NCBI GenBank assembly: GCA_002733865.1
Contig: NVXM01000030.1
Coordinates: forward strand, 40,770 to 104,769
Reading direction: 5' to 3'
DNA from: Sphingopyxis sp.
GTDB lineage: Bacteria > Pseudomonadota > Alphaproteobacteria > Sphingomonadales > Sphingomonadaceae
Length of the DNA: 64,000 bases
Every line of letters starts with the position of its first letter. The first letter of the stretch is position 1. Under the pieces are notes generated by a model. It saw only the letters and a program-made list of their open reading frames with translations. It was not told where the DNA came from and searched no databases. Shown here one piece after another: positions 41,087 through 50,049 of the stretch. A program made the position numbers and the translations under genes.

Positions 41087-43456
41087 GTGTTAAGAAATCT
41101 CGCCCAATCCGGTTTGCCGCGCGTCATCCCGCTAAGCGTTCTGCTTGGTCTTTCCGATCCTGCAGGGATTGATTGGGGCAGAATTCGTGCGCTGCAGTTC
41201 AACGGCAATAACCAGCACGGCCTGCTGAAGATCGTGGCAGCGATCGTCTGTGGTGTGTTGATCGTTCAACTGGGCATCGGCAAAATCAATATCGCGTTTC
41301 TTGGCGTGTGGCTCGCGAGCTTGATCGCGATATACACTTATGCTGATATCACATATCGGAAGCAGTCGGCGTTGCAGCGAAAAACGATCGATCGCTCCGA
41401 GATGACAGTGATCTACGTGATTTCGGCAACAGGCGGAGCTTTGTGGGGCGCGGGTTTTTTGCTGTTCGCTTTCAACACGACGGCGATGGAGATGATCCCG
41501 GTATGGGCGACAATCGTCTGTCTGATGGTGGGGTCCGCCATGCTGCTGTCGACCATGCCGCTCAGCAGCATAATGTTCATCGCTACGGCGAGTGTCGCTT
41601 GTATCTTTGGCTGGCTGTATGTCGGCAGCCCTCATTTGGCTCTGGCCTCGACCGCGATCGCGGTGCTGTTGATTGCCGGCTGCCTGATGACCGGCCGGTC
41701 CTTCATTGAAAGACGCGTCGCGGAAGCCAATCTTCACGAGAAAAGCGAAGTGGTCAGCCTGTTGCTCAAGGAATTTGAGGATACCGGGGCCGACTGGCTT
41801 TGGCAGACCGATACGTCGCGTCGCGTCACGCATGTGTCGCCGCGCTTTGCCCATGCAGTCGGCAAATCTGCCGAGGAGATCGAGGGCAAGCCGTTCCTGC
41901 AACTGGTTGCAGGCCAGTCCTGGGACAGCGGCCAGTTTTCAAGCGCGTTGCACGAACTGGCTGACAAGCTGAAACGACGGGACAGCTTCAGCAACATGCT
42001 GGTGCCCGTTCAGATCGACGGCGAAAATCGCTGGTGGGAATTGTCTGCTTCTCCGAAACTGGATGACCATGGCGTGTTTCACGGTTTTCGCGGCGTCGGA
42101 TCGGATATTACGGAACAGCGCGAATCCGCTGACAAAATTTCGCATCTGGCGCGGTTTGACACGCTGACCCGTCTGCCAAACCGGATGCAGCTGACCGATG
42201 CCGTCAGGAAAGCCATGCAAACAGCCGAGCAATGGAACGGGCGTTGTGGCTTCATGATGATCGATCTGGACCGGTTCAAGGCGGTCAACGACACGCTGGG
42301 CCATCCTGTGGGAGATCGTTTGCTGGAGCGCGTCGCCGATCGTTTGCGATCCATCATGACCGACAACGAGCTATGTGGCCGCCTCGGGGGTGATGAATTT
42401 GCTGTCGTGGTCAAAGAAGCAAGCGACACGCATTATATGGAATCGCTGGCCCAGAAGATTATCGAAACCCTGTCCCGGCCCTATGATGTCGATCAGCATA
42501 CTTTATATATTGGTGCCAGCGTCGGCACCGCGATCGGGCCACGGGACGGGCGCACGGTGGAAATGCTGATGCGCAGCGCCGATCTCGCGCTCTATCGGTC
42601 GAAAGACCAGGGCGGCGGCGCGTTCACGCATTACCAGCCACAGCTGCATGTCCAGGCAGAAGAGCGGCGGGTGATGGAAATAGCCTTGCGCAAGGCGCTG
42701 GAAAAAGACGAGCTGTCTTTGAACTATCAGCCAGTGGTCAGCGCCGATACCGGGGGTGTTGTCGGCTTTGAAGCGCTGTTGCGCTGGACGAGTCCGGAAT
42801 TTGGGGCGGTTTCGCCAGCAAAATTTGTCCCGCTGGCGGAAGAGGCCCGCCTCATTGTGCCGATTGGCGAATGGGTCATGCGGAACGCATGCAAGCAAGC
42901 CATGGAGTGGCCGGCTACGATCAAAGTCGCGGTCAATGTGTCCGCAGACCAATTGACCGAAGTCAATTTTCTTTCGATGGTGGTATCGGCTCTGGAAGAG
43001 AGCGGGCTTCCTCCCAACCGGCTTGAGATCGAGGTGACCGAGAGTATTTTCCTGCGCGAGGGCACCGGCGCCGCGGAGGTGCTCGACCAGATCATCGCGA
43101 TGGGCGTCAACCTGTCGCTTGATGATTTCGGCACGGGCTATTCCTCGTTCGGCTATTTGCGCAAGACGCGCTTCTCGACGATCAAGGTCGACCGCAGCTT
43201 TGTAAAGGGGGCCGCAAAAAATGCCCCCGAAAGCCTGGCTATTATCCGAGCAGTGGTAGCGATGGCCGATTCCCTGGGTATGAGCACGACCGCCGAGGGT
43301 GCTGAAACCGAAGAAGAAGTGGAAATGATCCGCAAGCTGGGTTGTCGTAAAATTCAGGGCTATTATTTCGGCCGTCCGATGGCCGCCGAAGACGCCAGAA
43401 ATTTGTTCGAGGTATTTGACAGCGAGCTGCTGGAATATAGCAAAAAATCAGCATAG
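41087..43456 (+). CDS. membrane PAS-GGDEF-EAL cyclic-di-GMP enzyme
   Basis: 789 residues from a GTG with AAGG before it. The N-terminal ~210 residues hold about six membrane helices, then a PAS/PAC sensor (about 235-345, DWLWQTDTSRRVTHVS), a GGDEF domain with intact GGDEF (about 434-438) and an EAL domain (EALLRW about 562; EVTES, LDDFGTGYSS, KVDRSF and AEGAETEEE all kept). Both cyclase and phosphodiesterase sites look active, so it can make and break c-di-GMP; which dominates is not evident. Likely affects motility or biofilm. Confidence 0.92.
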   Translation: MLRNLAQSGLPRVIPLSVLLGLSDPAGIDWGRIRALQFNGNNQHGLLKIVAAIVCGVLIVQLGIGKINIAFLGVWLASLIAIYTYADITYRKQSALQRKTIDRSEMTVIYVISATGGALWGAGFLLFAFNTTAMEMIPVWATIVCLMVGSAMLLSTMPLSSIMFIATASVACIFGWLYVGSPHLALASTAIAVLLIAGCLMTGRSFIERRVAEANLHEKSEVVSLLLKEFEDTGADWLWQTDTSRRVTHVSPRFAHAVGKSAEEIEGKPFLQLVAGQSWDSGQFSSALHELADKLKRRDSFSNMLVPVQIDGENRWWELSASPKLDDHGVFHGFRGVGSDITEQRESADKISHLARFDTLTRLPNRMQLTDAVRKAMQTAEQWNGRCGFMMIDLDRFKAVNDTLGHPVGDRLLERVADRLRSIMTDNELCGRLGGDEFAVVVKEASDTHYMESLAQKIIETLSRPYDVDQHTLYIGASVGTAIGPRDGRTVEMLMRSADLALYRSKDQGGGAFTHYQPQLHVQAEERRVMEIALRKALEKDELSLNYQPVVSADTGGVVGFEALLRWTSPEFGAVSPAKFVPLAEEARLIVPIGEWVMRNACKQAMEWPATIKVAVNVSADQLTEVNFLSMVVSALEESGLPPNRLEIEVTESIFLREGTGAAEVLDQIIAMGVNLSLDDFGTGYSSFGYLRKTRFSTIKVDRSFVKGAAKNAPESLAIIRAVVAMADSLGMSTTAEGAETEEEVEMIRKLGCRKIQGYYFGRPMAAEDARNLFEVFDSELLEYSKKSA

Positions 43457-43471
43457 GCGCACGGGTTCGGT

Positions 43472-44203
43472 CTATTTATTGGCGAGACGCTTTTCTATTC
43501 CGCGCCAGATACGCGCATAGGCCCGCGCGGCCGGGCTGCTTGGTGCAAAGCTGCCGACCGGTTGCCGCAATTTGGTCATTTGTTCCAGTGCGCTCGACAT
43601 CGGGATGACAGGCCATTTGGGGCGTCGGGCCAGCCCCTGTTTGTGGATGGAGCGGCGTTGATCGACCATCGTATATACCGGCAACAACGGTGCGTGCTTC
43701 TTGCCGCTGCTATCGAGAAATGTCTGGACGTCGGTCAGCGCACGCTCCGAAAGCGGTGATGGTATAACCGGAACAATGACAATATCCGCATTGCGCAGGA
43801 TTTGTTCGCTCGTCTCCGTCAGGCCCGGAGGGCAATCGAGAATGATCCGGTCATAGTCCTGGCTCATGCTCTTGAGTAATTTTCCAAGATGCCGCTTCTT
43901 GCTGATTTGAAAGAACAGCCGGTCGAGCCCGCGCAGAGAGACATCGGCTGCCAGAAGATCCAGATTCTCTATTTCACTATGTTTGATCAATTTTGCTGGC
44001 TTTACGGTGCCGGCGATCATCGCGTGCGCGCGGTCCCGTTCCCGCTGATCGCCCCTGAGAATGAACGAAGCCGCGCCTTGCGGGTCGAGGTCCCAGAGCA
44101 GCGTGCGCCGGGAGCTGCCGACCGCGCTGTTCCAGGCCAGGTTTACAGCCGAGCAGCTTTTGCCAACGCCGCCCTTCATACTGTAAACCGCAATTACCGA
44201 CAT
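43472..44203 (-). CDS. ParA-family ATPase without ParB partner
   Basis: 243 residues. Deviant Walker A YSMKGGVGKSCSAVNLAW at the N-terminus, LWDLDPQGAAS, Walker B-like IILDCPPGLTETSEQIL and VIVPVIPSPLSERAL. ParA/MinD-type ATPases position plasmids, chromosomes or protein complexes. No parB, parS-like cluster or chemotaxis genes are next to it, so the cargo is unknown. Convergent with the GGDEF-EAL gene (15 nt). Confidence 0.88.
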   Translation of the reverse strand: MSVIAVYSMKGGVGKSCSAVNLAWNSAVGSSRRTLLWDLDPQGAASFILRGDQRERDRAHAMIAGTVKPAKLIKHSEIENLDLLAADVSLRGLDRLFFQISKKRHLGKLLKSMSQDYDRIILDCPPGLTETSEQILRNADIVIVPVIPSPLSERALTDVQTFLDSSGKKHAPLLPVYTMVDQRRSIHKQGLARRPKWPVIPMSSALEQMTKLRQPVGSFAPSSPAARAYARIWRGIEKRLANK

Positions 44204-44251
44204 TGTTTGTCCTTGTCCGTTATGCTCGAAGTCAGCCGAAAAGGGGCTTTG

Positions 44252-44602
44252 TCAGAGAAGTTCGTGCACAAGCTCCTGCGGTCGGCACAGTTTGACCCCC
44301 TTGTCGGTCTCAACCAGAGGCCGCTCGATCAGGATTGGCTCTCGCGCCATGGCATCCAGAATGTCGTCGGCGGATGCATTTTCCTTTGTCAGGCCCAACT
44401 CTTCAGCCGGCGAACCGCGCACTCGTAGGCCGTCCTGCGGTGTCATTCCAGCGTCGTGGAAAAGCTGTTCCAGCTTGGCACGCGTCGGGGGATTTTTCAG
44501 ATATTCGATTACGGTCAGGTCAACGTCTGGCGTGTCTTCCAGAATTGCCAGAGTCTTGCGGGATGTTCCGCATTTCGGATTGTGCCAGATAGTCGCTTTC
44601 AT
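44252..44602 (-). CDS. arsC: arsenate reductase, glutaredoxin-coupled type
   Basis: 116 residues, standard length. Catalytic Cys11 lies in NPKCGTSRKTL. The arginine-bearing segments GLRVRGSPAEELGL and EPILIERPLVET match ArsC rather than Spx or YffB. It reduces arsenate to arsenite with glutathione/glutaredoxin. No arsenite efflux gene or arsR is seen beside it. Confidence 0.92.
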   Translation of the reverse strand: MKATIWHNPKCGTSRKTLAILEDTPDVDLTVIEYLKNPPTRAKLEQLFHDAGMTPQDGLRVRGSPAEELGLTKENASADDILDAMAREPILIERPLVETDKGVKLCRPQELVHELL

Positions 44603-44772
44603 GATATTTTCCCGTTTCGTCGTAAAGGCTCCATAAACACCAGTTGGCGACGGGGTTCAAAGAAAAATCCGGTGCAACCGAAGTTAATATCAGGCAATCG
44701 CAGGGCGGGTTCAGGAAAACCGTGGCGCCGAGGCTCACCAGCTAGTGAAAGTAGGGCGCGCGCGCTCTGCCG

Positions 44773-45312
44773 TTATTCTTTGGGCGTGAGTGCCGGCACC
44801 GCTTTCGCCGCATCTTCCGGATCGATGCCGGGCGGCGGTGCGGCGCTGAGCACCGCTTCACCCCGAGCGACACGTCCGGCGCGCTGGATGGCCTCGCGGA
44901 TCCGCGGATAGGTGCCGCAGCGACAGATATTGGTGATTGCCTCGTCAATCGCGGCTTTTGACGGATTGGAATTTTTCTTAAGCAAGACAGCCGCGGCCAT
45001 GATCATGCCCGACTGACAGAAACCACATTGCGGCACATTTTCTGCCGCCCATGCTTGCTGCACGGGATGGCTGCGATCGCGCGACAGCGCCTCGATCGTG
45101 GTGACAAAACGCCCTTCCAGTTCGCCGATGGTGACCAGACAGGAGCGGATTGCCTCGCCATCGATCTCGACCATGCAGGCACCGCAGTCACCGGTACCGC
45201 AGCCATATTTTGTGCCAGTCAGATTCGACGCATCGCGCAGCGCCCAGAGCAGCGGCGTGTCCGGGTCCATCCGGTACCAGACCGGACGATCATTGACGGT
45301 GAATTTGGTCAT
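44773..45312 (-). CDS. [2Fe-2S] small subunit of a xanthine-dehydrogenase-family hydroxylase (IorA-like)
   Basis: 179 residues. Plant-type [2Fe-2S] site Cys38, Cys43, Cys46, Cys58 (GCGTGDCGACMVE, RSCL) and a second, four-helix [2Fe-2S] site (PQCGFCQSGM, NICRCGTYPRI). Such subunits deliver electrons from a molybdenum large subunit. The usual partner gene is not in the window; downstream is arsC and upstream a repeat element. The C-terminus is extended by a Pro/Ala-rich stretch. Confidence 0.9.
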   Translation of the reverse strand: MTKFTVNDRPVWYRMDPDTPLLWALRDASNLTGTKYGCGTGDCGACMVEIDGEAIRSCLVTIGELEGRFVTTIEALSRDRSHPVQQAWAAENVPQCGFCQSGMIMAAAVLLKKNSNPSKAAIDEAITNICRCGTYPRIREAIQRAGRVARGEAVLSAAPPPGIDPEDAAKAVPALTPKE

Positions 45313-45322
45313 CTGATTTAAC

Positions 45323-45400
45323 TCGTCATCCTGAACTTGTTTCAGGATTTTGAGAGCGGTTTATGCAATAAGGGATGCTGAAACAAGTTCAGCATGACGA
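45323..45400. repeat. palindromic REP-like element, CGTCATCCTGAAC family, copy 2
   Basis: TCGTCATCCTGAACTTGTTT and its inverted match TGCTGAAACAAGTTCAGCAT flank an unrelated 25-nt centre. Same family as the element at 21961-22040. It separates the [2Fe-2S] subunit gene from the aldolase gene. Confidence 0.88.
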
Positions 45401-45409
45401 AGATAGCGA

Positions 45410-46174
45410 CTATTCTCGCCAGCTTCGGTCTTCGCGATCAACCAGCCGCACCATCGCCTCGAATTCCGGCACGCCCTGCTGCAGCGGATCGATCGAGGCC
45501 TGTGACAGATTTTCGAGATGTTTCTTGATCACCGCCTCGCCGATCATCACCGGCTTGCCCATCGACAGGGTCTGCATCTGGATTTCGCAGGCGCGTTGCA
45601 GCACCCAGTGGTTGAGGAACGCCTCTTCCAGCGTCCGGCCCATCACCACTGGGCCGTGATTCTCGAGCATCATCATCCGTTTCTTGCCAAGGCTGGCCAG
45701 AAAGCGCGGGCCTTCGTCTTCGTGCACCGTGATGCCTTCAAACTTGTGATAGGCGAGGCGCGGGACGACAGCGGCAGCGTAAAAGTTTACGGGCTGGAGT
45801 CCGCCTTCGACGGAGGATACGGCCATGGTTGCCGTGGTATGGGTGTGGATGATCGCATGGACATCCGGCAGTTCGCGGTGGAACAGGCTGTGCTGGGTGA
45901 AACCGGCCTTGTTGACCGGGTAGGTCGAACCGTCGAGCGTGTTGCCGTCAATGTCGATCTTGACCAGAGTCGAGGCGGTGACCTCGCTGAAATGCAGACC
46001 ATAGGGGTTGATCAGGAAGGCGTTATCTTCTCCCGGTACTTTCAGCGTTATATGATTGAAAATCAGCTCGTCCCAGCCAAGATAGGCAAAAATCCGGTAG
46101 CATGCGGCGAGCTTCTGGCGCGCCTTCCACTCTTCTTCGCTGCAGCTGGACTGAACGTTGATCGCGGTGGCCAT
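45410..46174 (-). CDS. class II aldolase/adducin-family protein
   Basis: 254 residues. Zinc-binding histidines are in IIHTHTTATMAVSS and the C-terminal ENHGPVVMGRTLEEAF motif. The N-terminal LAACYRIFAYLGWDELIFNHITL and NPYGLHFSEVTAS segments are typical. Members include fuculose-phosphate aldolases and decarboxylases; the long-chain version found in alphaproteobacteria has no fixed role. Encoded alone. Confidence 0.88.
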   Translation of the reverse strand: MATAINVQSSCSEEEWKARQKLAACYRIFAYLGWDELIFNHITLKVPGEDNAFLINPYGLHFSEVTASTLVKIDIDGNTLDGSTYPVNKAGFTQHSLFHRELPDVHAIIHTHTTATMAVSSVEGGLQPVNFYAAAVVPRLAYHKFEGITVHEDEGPRFLASLGKKRMMMLENHGPVVMGRTLEEAFLNHWVLQRACEIQMQTLSMGKPVMIGEAVIKKHLENLSQASIDPLQQGVPEFEAMVRLVDREDRSWRE

Positions 46175-46284
46175 TTTTCTCTCCTCGAATCGGCATGTTT
46201 CGCCTTTGATGGATGTTCTATAGCAAAGCGTCAGAAACAGGAATGCAAAGCGCCTGCCATTCGCGCAATAAATCGTGTAAAAGC

Positions 46285-46313
46285 TTGCCTAGGTGCCGAG
46301 AAATTGATAGGCG
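46285..46313 (+). promoter_or_regulatory. predicted promoter of rpsU
   Basis: TTGCCT (46285-46290), 17-nt spacer, TAGGCG (46308-46313), about 120 nt before rpsU. The -10 box is weak but of the type proposed for other translation genes in this window. Confidence 0.4.
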
Positions 46314-46433
46314 GCGCGGGATTGAAGCAGATTGATTCTGCTGCAAACCCTTTTTTATGGCTTTTACACCAATTCAGGCCAGAAGAAATTGCTTCTGGTC
46401 CGCTACGAAATTTGAACGGAGTTACTCAGTCTT

Positions 46434-46640
46434 ATGCAAATCATGGTTCGCGATAATAATGTTGATCAAGCGCTGCGCGCGCTCAAGAAAAAATTGCAGC
46501 GTGAAGGCGTTTATCGCGAAATGAAGCTTCGCCGCCATTATGAAAAGCCATCTGAAAAGCGTGCTCGCGAAAAGGCTGCTGCCGTTCGCCGCGCCCGCAA
46601 GATGGACCGCAAGCGCATGGAACGCGACGGCCTTATCTAA
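46434..46640 (+). CDS. rpsU: 30S ribosomal protein S21
   Basis: 68 residues: [19 protein letters not shown] then [20 protein letters not shown] and a basic tail. S21 sits at the anti-Shine-Dalgarno end of 16S rRNA. It is followed after 50 nt by an FKBP gene and is probably co-transcribed with it. Confidence 0.95.
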   Translation: MQIMVRDNNVDQALRALKKKLQREGVYREMKLRRHYEKPSEKRAREKAAAVRRARKMDRKRMERDGLI

Positions 46641-46690
46641 AGAGCCCTGATTTTAACGCTTCGGCTCCACGAATATAAGGTAGCCTGACC

Positions 46691-47266
46691 ATGTCAGTCA
46701 CGACTGTTCCGATACATCCCATCAAAAAAGGTTCGCTGACCAAGCTCTGGCTCGGTCTTTTGCTGGTCGTGATCGCCGCGCTGCTTCTCGCATATACGGG
46801 AACGCAGAATGCGGTTGTAAGCGGCGCGAGCAACGAACAGTTTCTTGCTGCGAATGCGGATGAGGATGGCGTGCAAACGACTGCATCCGGGCTGCAATAT
46901 AAGGTTCTCCAGCCAGGCGAGGGGCCTTCGCCCACCGCCACCGATACGGCACTGGTCAAATATGAGGGCCGGCTGCGTGATGGCACGGTCTTTGACGCGA
47001 ATGAGCAAACGCCGATGCCGGTTGGCGGCGTTGTTCCCGGTTTTTCCGAAGCGTTGCAACTGATGCAGAAGGGCGGCGAATATCGCATCTGGATCCCGTC
47101 CGACCTGGCCTATGGCGAGGCATCTCCCGGCGAACAAATTCCGCCCAACAGCCTGTTGATCTTCGACGTGACCTTGCTCGACTTTATTTCGCAGGCGCAG
47201 ATGGAAGAATTGCGGATGCAGATGCAGGCGCAGGGCGTACCCGGCGGACCACCGCCCGCTCCCTGA
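46691..47266 (+). CDS. membrane-anchored FKBP-type peptidyl-prolyl isomerase
   Basis: 191 residues. One N-terminal membrane helix (LWLGLLLVVIAALLLAYTG) anchors an FKBP domain on the periplasmic side (about 60-160): TASGLQYKVLQPGEGPSP, VKYEGRLRDGTVFDAN, VVPGFSEALQLMQKGGEY and LAYGEASPGEQIPPNSLLIFDVTLLD (in parts). It helps fold envelope proteins by proline isomerisation. The end is Gln/Pro-rich. Convergent with the Rel gene. Confidence 0.92.
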   Translation: MSVTTVPIHPIKKGSLTKLWLGLLLVVIAALLLAYTGTQNAVVSGASNEQFLAANADEDGVQTTASGLQYKVLQPGEGPSPTATDTALVKYEGRLRDGTVFDANEQTPMPVGGVVPGFSEALQLMQKGGEYRIWIPSDLAYGEASPGEQIPPNSLLIFDVTLLDFISQAQMEELRMQMQAQGVPGGPPPAP

Positions 47267-47285
47267 CTTTTCCAAAAATCTGAAA

Positions 47286-49376
47286 TCAGGCGCGCTCGGC
47301 TTGCGCAACCGCTTCCGATGCGCGCAGCGCGGACAATATCCGCATCAAATGATGGACATTGTGCACCTCCAGCGCCACGTCAAACGTGTGAAACGGGCCA
47401 TCCCGGTGGGAGAGGCGCAGGTTCAGAATATTGGCATTGTGAAAGCCGAATATCCCCGCCATTTCTGCCAGCGTGCCCGGTTTGTTGTGCAGCACGACGC
47501 ATAGCCGCGCCGGGGCACCATCGCTTTCATTGCCCCAACTGAGATCGACCCAGTCTGCGTCCACGCCATCTGCGAGACTGGGACAATCGATCGTGTGAAC
47601 TTCAACATTCTCGCCGCTGCGCCGTAATCCGACAATGCGGTCGCCGGGCACCGGATGGCAGCATTCGGCAAGATTGAACGCGACGCCCGGGGTCAGGCCC
47701 TTGATAGAAATCGCCCGGTCCTGTTCCGGCCATTGCCGTTCGTCTTCATTGTCGTTGACGCTGCCGGGCATGAGCGCTTCCATCACCTCACGGTCGCTGA
47801 GCTCGCGCGTACCAATGGCCATCATCAGATCGTCTGGCTCCGCCATGCCCAGCCGTTTCAGCCCTGCCTTGATCGCGCGCTTGCCGATCTTACCGGGCAA
47901 GCGTTCGATGATTTCCTCATATAGCTCGGTGCCGATCGCGATCATCTCGTCGCGTTCCTTGAACCGGACGTTGCGGCGGATCGCGGCGCGCGCCTTGCCG
48001 GTGATGACAAAGGACAGCCAGCCCGGCTGTGGTTCCTGACCCTTGGATTTCAGGATTTCAACGACATCGCCATTTTGCAGCTGGGTGCGCAGGGGGACAT
48101 GGCGGCCATTGACCTTGGCGCCGACCGCCTGATTGCCGAGATCGGTGTGAACCGCATAAGCAAAGTCGACCGTAGTCGAGCCGCGCGGCATCTGCAGCAA
48201 TGTGCCCTTGGGCGTGAAGGCAAAAATCCGGTCCTGGTACATCGCCAGCTTGGTGTGCTCGAGCAATTCTTCGGCATCTTCTGCCTGGTCGAGAATCTCG
48301 ATAAGGTCGCGAATCCAGCCCGCCTGGCCATCGGGACGGTTGCCCTGCTTGTAGGCCCAGTGCGCGGCGAGACCGAATTCATTATCCTCGTGCATCCGCT
48401 GTGAGCGGATCTGGATTTCCACCCGCATATTGGTCCCGTGCATGATCGTGGTGTGGATGGAACTATAGCCGTTGCGCTTCGGGGTCGAAATATAGTCCTT
48501 GAACCGGCCGGGGACCATTTTCCATTTCTTGTGCAGGATGCCGAGCGCCCGGTAGCATTCGGAGCTATTGTCGGTGACGACCCGGAAGGCCATAATGTCG
48601 GTCAACTGCTCAAAGCTGACATGCCGCTCCTGCATCTTGCGCCAGATCGAATAGGGGTGTTTCTCCCTGCCGCTGACCTCTGCGGCCAGGCCGCCGCTTT
48701 GGAGCGCCTTTTTTATCGACAGGGAAATTTTGTCTACCTGGCCCTCGTCGCCTTCCTTGATCGCCTGCAGCCTTTTGGTGATCGTGTCATAGGCTTCCGG
48801 TTCCATGTGCTGGAACGCCAGCAATTGCATCTCGCGCATATATTCGTACATGCCGATTCGTTCGGCAAGCGGCGCGTAGATATCCATGGTTTCATGGGCA
48901 ATCCGCTGCCGCTTCTCTTCGCTCTTGATGAAATGGAGCGTGCGCATATTGTGCAGGCGATCAGCGAGCTTGACCAAGAGCACCCGGATATCATCTGACA
49001 TCGCCAGCAGGAATTTCCGCAGGTTTTCTGCTGCTCTCTCATTGTCGGTCTGCGCCTCGATTTTTGAAAGCTTGGTTACGCCGTCAACCAGGCGCGCGAT
49101 TTCCTGGCCAAATAATCTGCCGATCTCTTCGGTTGTGGTCAGCGTGTCCTCGACCGTGTCGTGGAGCAGGGCAGTGACGATCGTCTGCTGGTCCAGTTTG
49201 AGGTCGGTCATCAGGCCGGCGACCTCTATCGGGTGGCTGAAATAGGGGTCGCCGCTCGCGCGCTTCTGGCTGCCGTGGCGCTGCACCGAAAAGACATAGG
49301 CTCGGTTGATCAGATCTTCATCTGCATCGGGTTCATAGGATCGGACCCGTTCCACCAGTTCATATTGCCTGAGCAT
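47286..49376 (-). CDS. bifunctional (p)ppGpp synthetase/hydrolase, Rel/SpoT type
   Basis: 696 residues. Domain order: HD hydrolase (His72-Asp73 in ALLHDTVEDT), synthetase (YSSIHTTIMHGTNMRVEIQIRS and EFGLAAHWAYKQ, in parts), TGS (RGSTTVDFAYAVHTDLGNQAVGAKVNG), helical/zinc region with AECCHPVPGD, and a C-terminal ACT domain. As in most alphaproteobacteria, a single long Rsh enzyme probably makes and degrades (p)ppGpp. It follows a structured RNA/terminator region after urcA. Confidence 0.95.
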   Translation of the reverse strand: MLRQYELVERVRSYEPDADEDLINRAYVFSVQRHGSQKRASGDPYFSHPIEVAGLMTDLKLDQQTIVTALLHDTVEDTLTTTEEIGRLFGQEIARLVDGVTKLSKIEAQTDNERAAENLRKFLLAMSDDIRVLLVKLADRLHNMRTLHFIKSEEKRQRIAHETMDIYAPLAERIGMYEYMREMQLLAFQHMEPEAYDTITKRLQAIKEGDEGQVDKISLSIKKALQSGGLAAEVSGREKHPYSIWRKMQERHVSFEQLTDIMAFRVVTDNSSECYRALGILHKKWKMVPGRFKDYISTPKRNGYSSIHTTIMHGTNMRVEIQIRSQRMHEDNEFGLAAHWAYKQGNRPDGQAGWIRDLIEILDQAEDAEELLEHTKLAMYQDRIFAFTPKGTLLQMPRGSTTVDFAYAVHTDLGNQAVGAKVNGRHVPLRTQLQNGDVVEILKSKGQEPQPGWLSFVITGKARAAIRRNVRFKERDEMIAIGTELYEEIIERLPGKIGKRAIKAGLKRLGMAEPDDLMMAIGTRELSDREVMEALMPGSVNDNEDERQWPEQDRAISIKGLTPGVAFNLAECCHPVPGDRIVGLRRSGENVEVHTIDCPSLADGVDADWVDLSWGNESDGAPARLCVVLHNKPGTLAEMAGIFGFHNANILNLRLSHRDGPFHTFDVALEVHNVHHLMRILSALRASEAVAQAERA

Positions 49377-49411
49377 GCAGTGAAGATGGTGCTCTTTCCG
49401 GGCCGGGGCAA

Positions 49412-49476
49412 CAAAAAAGAGCGCCGAAGCTGTCTCTAATCTCCGGAGTTCGGATCAAGAGCATCGCTTCGGCGCT
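49412..49476 (-). terminator. long-loop intrinsic terminator after the urcA-like gene
   Basis: On the minus strand AGCGCCGAAGC (49476-49466) pairs perfectly with GCTTCGGCGCT (49430-49420) and is followed by CTTTTTTG. The 35-nt loop can form an extra CTCT/AGAG stem. It would end transcripts coming from the UrcA-like gene just before the Rel gene. Confidence 0.65.
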
Positions 49477-49480
49477 ATAG

Positions 49481-49532
49481 CTGACCGGCCGCAGCCATGA
49501 TCTGGCTGCTATGGGAGCAAAAGGCCGGTCAG
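49481..49532 (-). ncRNA. nested inverted repeat, candidate structured RNA
   Basis: CTGACCGGCC and GGCCGGTCAG form a perfect 10-bp outer stem; inside, GCAGCC and GGCTGC form a second hairpin. Directly followed on the minus strand by the terminator at 49412-49476. Together they could be the body and tail of a small RNA made from the 3' end of the urcA transcript, or a complex terminator. No known RNA family is recognised. Confidence 0.45.
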
Positions 49533-49547
49533 GCGGGGATCTTCAAA

Positions 49548-49877
49548 TCAGCCGTTGCATTTGGCGAGCGCCTCGGCGTCGAACGCTTCGCCTTTATAGG
49601 CAAAACTGGCAACCGGCCCGAACTCATCGACGATTTTGGCGCAAATCGTTCGCGCCGCGGAGCTGCTCTGGGCGCCGAGGCATTCGGTACCAGCACAGTG
49701 GATAACCGTATCCTTGATTATCTCCTGCGTGGCTTCGACCGGAGCTTGCAATTCTGCGGTATAGACCACGGTCTTGCTGCGGGCCTCGGCTGTGGTTGCC
49801 GCGAACAGAGTGAGGGAGGTCATCGCCGCGACACAGAAGATCATCGACGCGCGAAGCGGGCTTTGGGAGAGAAGCAT
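49548..49877 (-). CDS. UrcA-family secreted protein
   Basis: 109 residues with an AAAGGA ribosome site. Signal peptide about 1-32 (FCVAAMTSLTLFAATTAEA), then a short beta-rich domain with a CAGTECLGA pair and two further cysteines (TICAKI, LAKCNG), giving two possible disulfides in the periplasm. The layout fits the UrcA family seen in sphingomonads and caulobacters; function unknown. Confidence 0.75.
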   Translation of the reverse strand: MLLSQSPLRASMIFCVAAMTSLTLFAATTAEARSKTVVYTAELQAPVEATQEIIKDTVIHCAGTECLGAQSSSAARTICAKIVDEFGPVASFAYKGEAFDAEALAKCNG

Positions 49878-50049
49878 GATATGTCCTTTCTTCGATCTGA
49901 TCCCGGGCCATTTCTGAAGGCCCGGCGAGGAGAAATTTCCGATTGCAATTTAGGTTGCGAATCGATACCTATAGAGAAAGGTTTTAAGTTGCAACTAAAA
50001 ACTTATATTTTTTTCGCACTTGCCCGAAAACTGGTTTAGGAATGTTTAC

